The notes under the pieces were generated by a model. That model had not been told where the DNA came from and did no database searches. It saw only the letters and a program-made list of their open reading frames with translations. This document shows, in pieces, positions 51,917 to 62,167 of a DNA stretch of 64,000 bases. The position numbers and the translations under genes were made by a program. The first letter of the stretch is position 1. Each line of letters begins with the position of its first letter. Source of the DNA: Nitzschia sp. pyKryTriq1 (lineage: Eukaryota > Bacillariophyta > Bacillariophyceae > Bacillariales > Bacillariaceae); assembly GCA_956465555.1 (NCBI GenBank), contig OY101117.1, positions 806,001-870,000 on the forward strand, in the 5' to 3' direction.

Positions 51917-54018
51917 CTTGTTGAATGCTTGCTGATGTTTATTGTGTTCAAAGTTGAAATGCTGTAAATAATCTAATCTTTTACAGCATTATTTTTTGAG
52001 AAGCCGTCTGCCGCTTGCCTACTGTACGAGTCAAGCAGAAACTCTACAGTACCGGTAGTAGAGGGAATACTGTGCGTTATCTGCTGGCTCTTCACAACAG
52101 AACTGTACAGTAGCAATTGGATGGGAGGTTCTGGTATGGTACCACGCACTGTTTCTACATACTTGCTAGTACCTGTGGAGCACGAACCGTTGGTAGAACA
52201 TGCATGAAGGTATTTTATGTTTAACGAACATACTACCACGCACTTTCTCCTTCTGATGAAGAAGCTTGCATCTGCGATCTCCGCCATCAAAAAAATATTG
52301 TTTGTACACAGTCCAGTGTACTGTCGTACAAAATGAAAAAGGTTGGCTATTAGTGGGCTATCATGCAAGTTCAAAGCGAACTCCTCTGGCCAGATGGCTT
52401 GCTTGGTGCCATTATTTATTAATGATGATTCTCCTTTCTCACTAGGAAATACAATTATTTGGACAATAATTATTGTCCAAATGCGTCTTTTGCATATCCA
52501 ATGGAGAAGCGAACATTCAGGATTCTACATATCCGAATACTTTTTATGATATATCCAATGGTTAGTGTTGGTCGTGTCTGCGGCGTCTGTTTGTTCTTCT
52601 CCTCCCTTTTCGTCCTTTTTCCGTCTGTCATCCCTTTCTTCGGTAAAATGTGACCGATCCGATCACTTCTCATCCGAGCGGGGGAATAAAATGCGATCAA
52701 CAAAATTCATGCCAAAACAGAAATATTCCATCCGCTTCACGAAATGCATTGTATGTATACTCATATGACGATACCGCTGAAATGGACACCGTGGATCAAG
52801 AGCGAGAAGCCGCCATGAACCAACTTGGTGTGGAACCATGGGAAATGAGGTTCTGAGGTTGTATGCTGGAGGAGATGATGGATGGCAAGCATCGTGGAAG
52901 TATTGCGTCGGGATTGTTGAAAAACCGAGTTGGTGGAAAGCGTCGTTTTGGGCCATCTTCGAGCCCATTTGGGTTTGGAGGCTCAAAAATGGTGAAAATT
53001 TGTGTCACTGGTGAATCACGTTTTATTTTGTTGCTGGCGTGTCAGAGTCGCTTAGGACATAGAATCGTTAAGTAATTTTAGAGATTGGATTTGCCTATTC
53101 TATAGATTGGATATGTATGGGGTGCTGTCCAAATGGTATACGACGTACAGACCGTACATGACGTAAGTTACTACGGTAGTGGTGCACCGAGAAATATCAC
53201 GTGTGTTGCACCGAGCGAGAAGAAATATCACGAAACAACACGCGACATCATTACTAAACCAAATCCACCCGTAACTCACATCAATTTCATCATCCAGGAC
53301 CGGCGCACTGGGGGCAGTACGAGTAATCATGACAATAGTACGAATATGTAGTTTTTATTCTATTTATACTGGACTACTTGCTCGTATGAGTACTCCTACT
53401 ACTAGACTTTCTTGAGTTTCTGGGGGCCAACGACGAGCAGGTCTACTAGTAGTCGCTACTCGACTAGTAGACCGTTTTGAGCCATTCTTTTTTCATTTAT
53501 TTCGTTATCAATATGTCGAAGTTGGTAATGTCAAATTTTCTACTTTAAGACCGCGGCGACAAAAGATAGAACCGTCGAGCTGTGGATTCGTTTTGGACTT
53601 TCAAAATTCCTCAGGCGCGAGCGACAAGCAGGTCTACTAGCAGTAACTACTCAACTAGTAGACCATCGGACGCCTCTTCCATCTTGTGCACATAGTAGAC
53701 ATCCTGAAGTTTCCTTGCCACTGGTAGTTCCTCGATTTGTGGTTTAGTGTCCTTCCTTTTGGTAAATTTGGGAGCTGATTGGGAACGTCTACTGCTCTGC
53801 TGCTGCGCTCCGTCTTGCCGGGGCTGATGGGCTCCTCTTGTTGCTGCTCTCCCGCTCATTGACTACAACTCAGCGACTCTTGGCCTTGCGCGCAGCAATC
53901 TTTCCCTCGATCCAAATCTTTCGCTGTACGGGATCGGATGGCATGGCTTATGAGTCGTTCAGGAGCACTGCAGCTTGTGAAATCGGTGCCGTGGATAATT
54001 TGATGAGCGAAATGCAAG
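51917..54018. other. spacer with second repeat-element copy and small frames
   Basis: It contains repeat copy B at 52480-53130. A CAGGTCTACTAG(T/C)AGT...ACTAGTAGACC module occurs twice (53438-53473 and 53629-53664). Two short frames on the minus strand (24 codons from 53944; 70 codons from 53859) have basic composition but no family. Nothing else is recognised. Confidence 0.45.
52480..53130. repeat. interspersed repeat, copy B (inverted partner at 47300-47790)
   Basis: Outer segments match copy A in reverse complement. The internal 52690-53010 stretch is not in copy A and holds short frames on both strands that do not resemble a transposase. TATCCAATGGA(G/T)A words recur near the ends of both copies. 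Confidence 0.7.
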
Positions 54019-55317
54019 TTACAGTTCTGAACTCCCTGCTCCTTTTTTCAGTTGAAAGGCAAACAAGTGTCCTTTCACAGGCTCACCCTTTTCTATTCTT
54101 GGTATGATCTCCTCATATGAGACGAATTCGTAACTCGCAGCATTTGCACTATCTACCGCGTGCTTCTTGGTGTGGGCGAATCGGCCACTTGAAAGTAATC
54201 GCCAACCCAAGGGAGCTTCGTCCTCAGTAGCCAATTCACAGCTGAAAATGAGACGGCCACCAGAAACTGACATCTCGGCGAAAGTCTGGAATATATTGTG
54301 AAGGTCTCCAAAATATACGAGTACATCTGCCGCTATGATCAAATCAAAGCCTTCGATTTTCTTCAATCCAGTGGCTTGAGAAAGTGCCTCGATCGACATC
54401 TCTTCTAGATCCATTTTCACCAGCCCATCATACAGGGATGAGTCAACGGAGTCGTCAGTGACTTCCAGCCCACACCCCGACGTAAGCGTGCATCTTTTTG
54501 CCTTGTCGAGCATTTTCTGAGAAGCGTCAACCCCTACTATGGGTCCGCTTGGAACTAATTGTCGGATGTACCGCCCTGCAAGTCCAGTGCCACAGCCAGC
54601 ATCCAAAACAGCCATATACTCCTTCGACAATCGTTTTGCCAGATCGCCAACTAATGCAGGAACCTTGTAGTCCAATGTTTTCAGCAGCTTGTCGTCAAAA
54701 GTATCTGCAAAACTGTCGAAAAGTTCAGCGACAAACTCTTTCGGCTTGCGTTTGTGGACAGTGTCCTCTTTTCCAGTGATATCTGCAATCAGTTGGTCTG
54801 CCTCTTTGTTCGTCGCATCCAAGGACGCTGCATTGCGCAGGCTATTCTCCCCATTTTCGATGCAAATATGGGTGTCTGGTTTCTGTTTGTCGACTGTTTC
54901 TGCCCCGATCAAGAGTGTATGTGGATCCAAAGCCAGGGCCAGGCATTCCTGCTCATTCAACTGTGTCAATGCCTTGGCATAAGTGGTATACAACTTTGAC
55001 AATGCAATATCGCGTGCGGCATTGGCACCTTCACCCTGCTGGAAGACTACCCGTTCAATGACAAGAATTGCTTCTTCCAGGGCGCCCACGATCTCGAGTC
55101 GATCATTTGCTTTCGGATCGACAAAACGATACCACAACTCACCACTAAACGTGTGCCATGCACTCCAATCATTTTTTGATGCCGTCGATTGCCACGAAAC
55201 AACTGTGCGACGAAAAGTTTCCTCTGGACTTTCCTGTTCTAAGCTCATCGATACGCACGACGATATTACTATCCAAAGTACTTGTATGGTGATCAGCATC
55301 ATTCGTCGTGTCGTCAT
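54019..55317 (-). CDS. SAM-dependent methyltransferase with N-terminal TPR-like region
   Basis: One exon; the first ATG is at 55317, giving 432 residues. After a hydrophobic N-terminus (MLITIQVLWIVISSCVSM; signal peptide or anchor) comes a helical TPR-like region of about 180 residues. Then there is a linker (KPKEFVAELFDSFADTFDDKL) characteristic of predicted TPR-methyltransferases, the COG4976-type group. The class I methyltransferase core has motif I VLDAGCGTGLAGRYI, then GVDASQKML, a KMDLEEM acidic strand and FDLIIAADVLVYFGDL. The substrate is unknown. The signal-like start would place it in the ER/secretory system or, with processing, in the plastid. There is no ASAFAP motif, so plastid is less likely. 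Confidence 0.8.
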   Translation of the reverse strand: MTTRRMMLITIQVLWIVISSCVSMSLEQESPEETFRRTVVSWQSTASKNDWSAWHTFSGELWYRFVDPKANDRLEIVGALEEAILVIERVVFQQGEGANAARDIALSKLYTTYAKALTQLNEQECLALALDPHTLLIGAETVDKQKPDTHICIENGENSLRNAASLDATNKEADQLIADITGKEDTVHKRKPKEFVAELFDSFADTFDDKLLKTLDYKVPALVGDLAKRLSKEYMAVLDAGCGTGLAGRYIRQLVPSGPIVGVDASQKMLDKAKRCTLTSGCGLEVTDDSVDSSLYDGLVKMDLEEMSIEALSQATGLKKIEGFDLIIAADVLVYFGDLHNIFQTFAEMSVSGGRLIFSCELATEDEAPLGWRLLSSGRFAHTKKHAVDSANAASYEFVSYEEIIPRIEKGEPVKGHLFAFQLKKGAGSSEL

Positions 55318-56475
55318 AATTTCCCTCTCTGTTTTGTTGCGTTGTCTAGCGCCGACAATGGCCTTGTTTGCTTGAAGCACTTATGATTAGTCTGGGGGCG
55401 TTTCAAGCAACAGTATGGAAGGGCTGATACTGTCAACAGTGGGGTGGTGGATGGCACCTTCTTTCTTCTGTCAACAGACAGTGGGGTATGAGTGCCAGTG
55501 TTTTGCCGGTACCTGGCACTGCCGTTTTCGGCCTTGAAAACGACCCAATCTCATTGGCAGACTGTAACTTGGCCGGAGCAGCGCACCAGCTTCGCAGCCA
55601 AGCACATCCATGATGCAGCACTTCTTGTACCGGTACCAGGTACAGTACGTACGCGAATGTCCCGAGCCAGCGAGAACCGAGCGACCGCGCGATGGCTACT
55701 ACAGTACCTGGTACCGGTACGAGTAGTAGTACCGGTAGACTGTACGAATGTGTGTTTCAAATTTGGGATTTGGTCTTTGGTCCCAATCGTTCGCATCGTA
55801 CATACAGACAGACAGTAATTATTACGGCTCACGTGGTGAAGCACTTGCTTTTGCTGAAGAATTCAAAGGAATTCGTCAATTCGCATTCTCAACATGATGT
55901 TCGCAACATCTTAATAGCCCTGATGTGGACGGAATAAGCCGAACTCAGGAGTACTTCAAGACCGGCGTTTTTTTTAATTAAAGGGCACCAGAATCAAGAA
56001 GAATCCAAGTTTCACCAGCAATGACCGACGGACCGACCGCTCTACCGGTATGATGAGTACGTAATATATACGTACCGCTACCAGGTATGACCCGTACTCC
56101 TCGCAACTGCACGGAACGAGGGGACAGGAGGCGTACTTGTACCAGTACTTTACCAGTATGGTACCGGTAGAGTACCAGTACCCAGAGAACCATGGTTCTT
56201 TGCGAGTACTGGGCACTGGTACCTGGTACGAACAGTACCAGTACCGACCATCACCGGGTAGTAGTTACCTCTACTAACTGTACTACAGAACTACTGCAGT
56301 AGTAGCGAATAAAAACCCAATCGCATCCTTGCATTGGCATCCTAACTGCGGCATACTAATTCGTCTACCGGTACGACGACAAAGAGCCAAAGAGCCAAAA
56401 GCCACACATAATCAATCGTCCAGACTCCGCACCTTCTCGCGTATTACGTCATTCCAACAGTACTCACTCGCCAGC
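55318..56475. other. spacer with dense palindromic repeats, promoter side of histidine kinase
   Basis: No gene is seen. GGTACC/ACCGGT words cluster at 55505-55520, 55628-55650 and 55700-55735. A long imperfect hairpin lies at 56160-56232. A CAGTGGGGT word is repeated at 55437 and 55480. Confidence 0.5.
56160..56232. repeat. long imperfect palindrome centred on AGAACCATGGTTCT
   Basis: AGTACCAGTACCCAGAGAAC on the left pairs with GTTCTTTGCGAGTACTGGGC and ACTGGTAC on the right. The perfect 14-bp core lies at 56186-56199. It could form a long stem. The same core lies at 39304-39323. Confidence 0.7.
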
Positions 56476-59253
56476 ATGATATCATCTTTCTTCAAAAGGA
56501 AAAGTGTGTGCCGGAAGACTTCCGCTAAACCAGCAGCAAGCACGCCACAGCCCGAAAGCGAGATCAGTACTGGCACGTCCAGCAACGACATCAAAATTGA
56601 AGAAATGCAGCATCAGATAGAGACATTGAGGCAAGAGCTAGCTGCCAGTCAAGCTCAAAATGATACGAAGGATAAGCACATCGAATCGTTGGTAGAACAA
56701 ATGGCAAAGAAGGACGCAATACTAGGAAGGAACGAAGGGCTCGAAGATAAATTGGCAAGCTATCTTCTCACTCAGTTGAAAGAGAAAGAGCCTTCACCGA
56801 ATCCGCCGAGGGACAGAAAAACCAGAGCATTCCCGGCAATGACGTCGCACAAAGATCGGGCAAGATTGGCAGCAGGCGAGGCAGAGGCCGATGAGGGGGT
56901 AGTTTTTCCCGCAATGACGTCGCACACAGATCGGGCAAGATTGGCAGCCGGCGAGGCAGAGGCCGATGAGGGGGTAGTTTTGGATGTTGTCGGCCTCGTG
57001 GATCGATGGCTGCTCGTCGAGGGGGGTAATCTTCCTGATGTGGAGGCTCTGCTGACTCAATATGCTGACTACTGTCTGAGTTTTGGAATACCTCTGGATC
57101 GACTGGTCATCTTTGGAGCTATGCTACACCCTAAACTTTCCTCGTACATATGGAAGTGGGAGTTCGGAAAGCAATTTAAAGAGAAAGAGCTTCCTATTGA
57201 ACTCGAGTTCAGACCCGATGAACCATTTACGAAGCTGATGGAAGGAGAAGCAATGGAATATCGAATGAAAGCTAATGATGATCAGGAAAGCCCGAGAGGA
57301 TGTGCATGGTTCAAAAACGATAATTTCCAAGATTATTACGCATTGCCCATCCACCACAGAGGGGAATTCAAGGGGGGCATCGCATGGAGCACAAAATCAA
57401 GCCAGGGATTCCTCGAGGACCACATCAAGGTTTTCAAAAAGTCTTTGATCTCCCTATCGACTGTTATTCGTTGCCATACGAACGATCTCGCCATAAAGAG
57501 TCTGTTAAACCGACTTGTGGACGAGATCAAGGAACAAACGATGGAATTGGCTCAGGCTAATAAGTCCCTAGCCGAGGCAAACAAGAAGATTGTTCGACAG
57601 TCAGAAAGCCAGCTACGGAATTTTGCCATGATGTCACACGAGATCCGTACCCCACTGAATTGCATCGTTGGTTTATCCAATCTTTTGCTGCATTCCGACT
57701 TGGAGCCTTCGATACGAGAGAATATAGAGATGATCACCGGCAGTGGTGATCTTCTCTTGGCTGTCGTCGATGATGTCCTGGACTATAGCAAACTTGCCAC
57801 TGGTAAGGTCGAGACAATCATTGAACCTGTTCTGCTGCCGCGGATCATCCGTGCCGTCGTCGCTTCTGTCGACATTCGAGCGAAGCCTAACGGGGTGGAA
57901 TTGCGAACAAATCTTTCGGATGACCTGCCGTCCGAAGTTGAAACAGATGGTCGAAGATTGCAGCAAATTCTCTATAATCTACTTGGAAATGCAATCAAAT
58001 TTGGTCAAGAAGGAAAAGTCGTCGATTTTACGGTCGACTTAATCAGCCGTGACCAAGATATGACCGACTCTGAACAGAATAAGGAGAAGTGTACTCCATC
58101 GGCGGACGACCTCCTTCGATTCACTGTAAAGGATTACGGCAAAGGTATTGATCCTACCGAAATTCACAAGATCTTTCAACCTTTCCAACAGGCTGCCACC
58201 AATGAACCTAAGCATGGTGGAACTGGTTTAGGTCTTGCGATCACTCGCCAACTAGTTAGAGTTCTGGGTGGTATTGTCTCAGTCGAAAGTGAATACGGAT
58301 CGTGGTGTCAATTTACCGTCCTCCTCCCGAAGAACCCCGAACGACCAATTATCACTCCGACACAAGAGTCAGGTCGAGTGTATATAGAAGACTCAAACGC
58401 GTTGTCCCATATAAGTATGCACTCGTCGGTGATTGATGACCACAGCACAGATGATGGCTTTTCCACGTCAGACGACTCGTCCACTCTGTCAAGCTCGTCA
58501 TTTTTTTCACCCAGCCAGCACAGTACCGCTGATTCTTCCAGGAATAGGAGTAAGGACGCCAGTTTGAAGAGAGCTAGGCGTTTACGCTCCTTCGTTGATG
58601 GAACAGATTCGGATCCATCAGACGCCGCGGATTCTGCCCTCGTGGAAACAAGAATAAACCCTCCGGAAGAGGGAGAAAACCTGAAATCGCAGGATGTGCC
58701 CATTATCAATCTCGAAGAAGCGAGGAAGCTGTTAGCGCTTTCTCGTGGTGACAGCCAAGAGGTTGTAGATACCTGTGAGAAGCCAAATCCGTCAGCTCAA
58801 GTTGACCCAGGGACTTACGTGGCACAGGAATCACGACAAGACATTGTACCAGAGAGGAAGCCGGTCGAGTTCGACAAGGTCAAGGTCCTTGTTGCTGAAG
58901 ACAATAAAATTAACCAAAAGGTGCTGCATCGCACTCTGACACGGCTTGGCCTACAGGATATCACTATCGTTGACAATGGGAAAGAGGCTGTGGACATCTG
59001 CGAGAAAGTACAATTCGACTGTATATTCATGGATATGCAAATGCCAATCATGGACGGCCTGGAGGCCACATGCATCATTTCTTCTGGGAGAAAAGAAAGG
59101 AACGAAAGGTTTCCTAAGATTGCATTCTTGACAGCTCATGCTCTCCAAGACTATCAGGATAAAGCAGCCGATTCTGGGGCTGATGGTTTCATCAGCAAAC
59201 CCTTCAAGATTGAAATCATCAAAGACTTGATCACAAAATTTCTTGAAGACTGA
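56476..59253 (+). CDS. soluble hybrid histidine kinase with adenylate-cyclase-like sensor region
   Basis: One exon; the ATG at 56476 gives 925 residues. There are no membrane segments. Residues 35-95 form a coiled coil, followed by two identical-length 25-residue repeats (119-168). Residues about 170-330 resemble the N-terminal sensor region of bacterial class III adenylate cyclases: FGIPLDRLVIFGAMLHPKL, then a FKNDNFQDYYALPIHHRG strand pair and a GGIAWSTKSSQGFLEDH end. A second coiled coil leads to the kinase core: His388 in MMSHEIRTPLN, N box QILYNLLGNAIKFG, DYGKGIDP and GGTGLGLAI. A Ser/Asp-rich linker follows, then a receiver (LVAEDNKINQKVL, Asp853 in FMDMQMPIMDG, Lys in ISKPFK). It is probably a cytosolic phosphorelay sensor with an unknown ligand. 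Confidence 0.88.
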   Translation: MISSFFKRKSVCRKTSAKPAASTPQPESEISTGTSSNDIKIEEMQHQIETLRQELAASQAQNDTKDKHIESLVEQMAKKDAILGRNEGLEDKLASYLLTQLKEKEPSPNPPRDRKTRAFPAMTSHKDRARLAAGEAEADEGVVFPAMTSHTDRARLAAGEAEADEGVVLDVVGLVDRWLLVEGGNLPDVEALLTQYADYCLSFGIPLDRLVIFGAMLHPKLSSYIWKWEFGKQFKEKELPIELEFRPDEPFTKLMEGEAMEYRMKANDDQESPRGCAWFKNDNFQDYYALPIHHRGEFKGGIAWSTKSSQGFLEDHIKVFKKSLISLSTVIRCHTNDLAIKSLLNRLVDEIKEQTMELAQANKSLAEANKKIVRQSESQLRNFAMMSHEIRTPLNCIVGLSNLLLHSDLEPSIRENIEMITGSGDLLLAVVDDVLDYSKLATGKVETIIEPVLLPRIIRAVVASVDIRAKPNGVELRTNLSDDLPSEVETDGRRLQQILYNLLGNAIKFGQEGKVVDFTVDLISRDQDMTDSEQNKEKCTPSADDLLRFTVKDYGKGIDPTEIHKIFQPFQQAATNEPKHGGTGLGLAITRQLVRVLGGIVSVESEYGSWCQFTVLLPKNPERPIITPTQESGRVYIEDSNALSHISMHSSVIDDHSTDDGFSTSDDSSTLSSSSFFSPSQHSTADSSRNRSKDASLKRARRLRSFVDGTDSDPSDAADSALVETRINPPEEGENLKSQDVPIINLEEARKLLALSRGDSQEVVDTCEKPNPSAQVDPGTYVAQESRQDIVPERKPVEFDKVKVLVAEDNKINQKVLHRTLTRLGLQDITIVDNGKEAVDICEKVQFDCIFMDMQMPIMDGLEATCIISSGRKERNERFPKIAFLTAHALQDYQDKAADSGADGFISKPFKIEIIKDLITKFLED
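56830..56979 (+). repeat. in-frame tandem duplication of 75 bp in the histidine kinase
   Basis: Two 75-bp units, 56830-56904 and 56905-56979, encode FPAMTSH(K/T)DRARLAAGE and then AEADEGVV twice. They differ at only a few bases, so the duplication is recent. It keeps frame and lengthens the stretch before the sensor domain. Confidence 0.9.
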
Positions 59254-60160
59254 GAATAAACATCTCCTTTTGACCTACTAAGTGGACTTTTTGAGCTTTT
59301 GGCAATAGGTTTAATCGATCAATACTTGATCACGTCACTGGACAGCTCGTAGGTCTACTCTCTACAGTACTCTATGAGAGTAGCTCAGTGTACCCTCTCT
59401 TTCTCTTTCTACTACTACTAGAGCTAGCTAAAGTAGAAAGCTACTACCGGTTGCTCGGGGAAAAGTAGACGACGAGAGAAAGAGGGGAGCGAGCGTGAGG
59501 GTTGAATGAGCTATCAAGTACTCTATACTCTAGTAGTAGTACATACGGTCTACTGGTCGTATGAATACGAACTACAGGTAAGCGCAGCGAGATATCGTTA
59601 CGGTGTATTAGGCAGATGACGCTACGCTCTAGTATTAGCAGTAGCAGTAGTAGTCTCTCTAGCTCTAGTAGAGTAGTAGTAGAGAGAGAGAGAGTCCCCG
59701 ATCATCAATCAGCTACCGGTACAGTACCGGTATCGGATTAGCGCTCTTGACTGGAACGATTGATCATCTCGAGTCGCAGTACAAGCGTATTACACGTGTA
59801 CGACTACGATACGAAGTAAATACAACGTACATTATGTACGGCAGGGTATCTTACTCTGCATGCGGATACTCTACGCAGTTCCTCTACCGGTACTTCTACT
59901 CGCTCTCTACTCTACTAAATTACTACCGGTAGAGTAGTAGAGAGGTTCGAAGCCCCGCGTCTCGTTAGAGCACTTTCGTTACCTGTAGTACTGGTACTCG
60001 TACTAATCTCTGTATTGGATTAAATACAAGTATATCGTCTTCCGCAAGCGAAATCATATTAGTGTACTTCCCTGGATTGCACCGATAAGAAACGGAAATT
60101 CGCGGATTGTGTGTTTGCAGCGGTCGGTGGTCATTCAAAGATCTTGCAGGAAAGAACAAC
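59254..60160. other. spacer rich in CTACTAG and TACCGGTA words
   Basis: No gene is seen. From 59350 to 59700 almost all sequence is TCTACTC/GAGTAGA hairpin words. GCTACCGGTACAGTACCGGT lies at 59712 and CTCTACCGGTA-type words occur at 59880-59945. The last 150 bp should contain the promoter of the next gene. Confidence 0.5.
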
Positions 60161-62150
60161 ATGGAAAACTGCAAGGGCCGTCGCCGCAAGAGAGATCGTG
60201 CATCCTCGCCTAGCAATAAAACTGTGACGACAGAACAAATCGCCTCACATAATTTCCCAAAGGTGGCCAAGACGGAAGCCAAAGAGTTGCCAGCAGAAAA
60301 ATCTAGCACTGGCTTGCTGTTGGACGGAGAAAACAGTGGTCCTTTAACGTTGGATCTTCAGAAGTTTGTTCATGCTCGGGTTGTCAAGAAAACGAATGGG
60401 GAGCTTCGCTTTGGAGTTGTGGAGAGCTATTGTAGGCAGAAGGATGAGAATCCCATAAAGGAAGCTGCTGATGCCTCGTGGCTCTTTTCAGTGCAATACG
60501 ATGACGGAAGTAAAGAAACCCTCAGTACTTCTGACCTGCAGGAATCTCTGCAACTTTGCCAAAAGTCGGATGCCTTCAAAGGGAAATACATATCTGATGG
60601 CCCACAATGTCTCGCTGTTCCACTTGCAAACGAGATACCTCCATCTCGGGTAGCAAAGTACTTTGGAGACGATTTGTACTTTGGAGATCTATCCAGTCGC
60701 AATAGCCATGGATTTTACGAAGTGCGCTATGACGACGGCGATTCCGAAGAATGGGACGGTAGTGAGGTTAGTTTGGGCATAGCCCTCTGCAACGAACATG
60801 TCGAAAATCATACCCGTGACTTGTGGGCGATTTATGATCTTGATGCCAAACAGATGAAGAAACGATGGTCCTTGGCATCAAAAGCTGCTCAAAATTGCTG
60901 GCCGAGGTCCTTCGTGACCAACGCTCCAACGGTTGTCAAGTTTTATTTGTTTGTGATGGAGAGGCAGCGCTCTTGGATTCGACGAAAAACTCAGCGAATG
61001 CAACATCCGGAGCGATGGACGAATGATCGCGTCTTTCGAGATTACTATTTCTGCAATGTATACCGTCAATTGGATCGTGGTACGGCCTACTTTCGGTCGC
61101 AAATCTTGGATCTGTGGTCAGAATCATCCCCAGAGGATCTTGATATTTTACGGGGAGAATGGTTTGTTCGAGTCCTCTGGGCGTCATATTGTTATCGTTT
61201 AGTGAACAAAATTGAATCCTTCCAGAAAGACCCCGATTCCCATGATCCTATACCTACAACAAAGTTCGATGGTATCCCGACTATACAGCAATGGCCAAAG
61301 TTTAAGGCTCTAGTCAAGCGAGCAAAAGATGATGGAAAGGTTTTATTCACCAGTGCCCACCAAACCTGTGGTTTTGACCGATATACGGAGCAGCTGGACA
61401 TAGTGCATGGGGAACAAACAAGGCTGCAGTATGTTGCGGCGCAATCGGAATCCTTGGAAAGCTGCTTACTCGCGATTAGCAAGCAATTGCCCGGGTGTGG
61501 TCCCTTCCTCGCTTGGCAGATCTTGTGCGATCTCGTGGAATCGAATTGTCTGGATGAAGTCCCTGATGTTGATTTTTGTGTGCTAGGAAAGGGAGCTAAG
61601 GGTAAGTTGGTCGTGGTATTGCAGCCTACTACTCGTATTGAACGCAAGAGTGCACTTTCTCAGCATGCTTTTCATCATTCCCCTAGCTGGGATTCTGGAG
61701 ATTTTTTACCCTTCTCGAACGAAAGTGTCTTTGAACAGCAAAGAATATCTAGAACTTACAAAGCTGCTAGTAGAACACCAGGAGTCTGCGTTTGCGCATC
61801 TCAAGGATCAAGAATTTCGGACGGACTTTCCGTACTGGCAAAATCAACGCTTGACGACCAAGGAGATTGAGCACTCTCTCTGTGAATTTTCCAAGTATCA
61901 AAGGATCGAACGAGCCTTACAAGGGAAGCAGAAATCCACTGGGCAACGATTGCGAAAATCCAGGAGTCATTTGGATAAGAAGCATTACGATCACACCTGT
62001 GGAGCGTGTAAGGCTGCGTCGCCGACGGAGCTCACTCTCTGTGACACTTGCAATCGAGGATACTGCACGAACTGCGATCCCACTGAACGCGATCCTATAT
62101 CTTGGGTATGTCGCCGTTGTAACGATTTGAACAATCACTCCTGGGCATAA
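60161..62150 (+). CDS. HMUDK/aGPT-Pplase-type thymine-modification protein with Tudor-like and zinc-finger domains
   Basis: Exons 60161-61601 and 61687-62150 join across an 85-bp GTAAGT...CCTAG intron, giving 634 residues. A basic N-terminus (KGRRRKRDR) looks like a nuclear signal. Two Tudor-like beta segments follow at about 68-130 (LFSVQYDDGSKETL) and 163-205 (VAKYFGDDLYFGDL, YEVRYDDGDSEEWDG). The core (about 250-490) matches the helical, DNA-glycosylase-like family annotated as 5-hmdU DNA kinase helical domain or alpha-glutamyl/putrescinyl thymine pyrophosphorylase: FYLFVMERQRSWIRRKTQ, RWTNDRVFRDYYFCNVYRQLDR, the hairpin LPGCGPFLAWQILCDL, then GKGAKAGILEIF built across the splice. A Cys8 PHD/ADD-like finger (Cys585 to Cys625) ends the protein. 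In phages such families act on hypermodified thymine. The reaction here is unknown; base J-like or damaged-T chemistry is inference. Confidence 0.75.
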
Positions 62151-62167
62151 TGGCCCGAAAGTTAGTC

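Noticed and set aside
53870-53944. 24-codon basic frame (MPSDPVQRKIWIEGKIAA...)
   Set aside because: Too short. It stops before a following frame at 53859 and no splice signal joins them convincingly.
59944-59980. GGTTCGAAGCC word resembling a tRNA T-loop (B box)
   Set aside because: No acceptor stem, D-arm or anticodon arm can be found around it on either strand.
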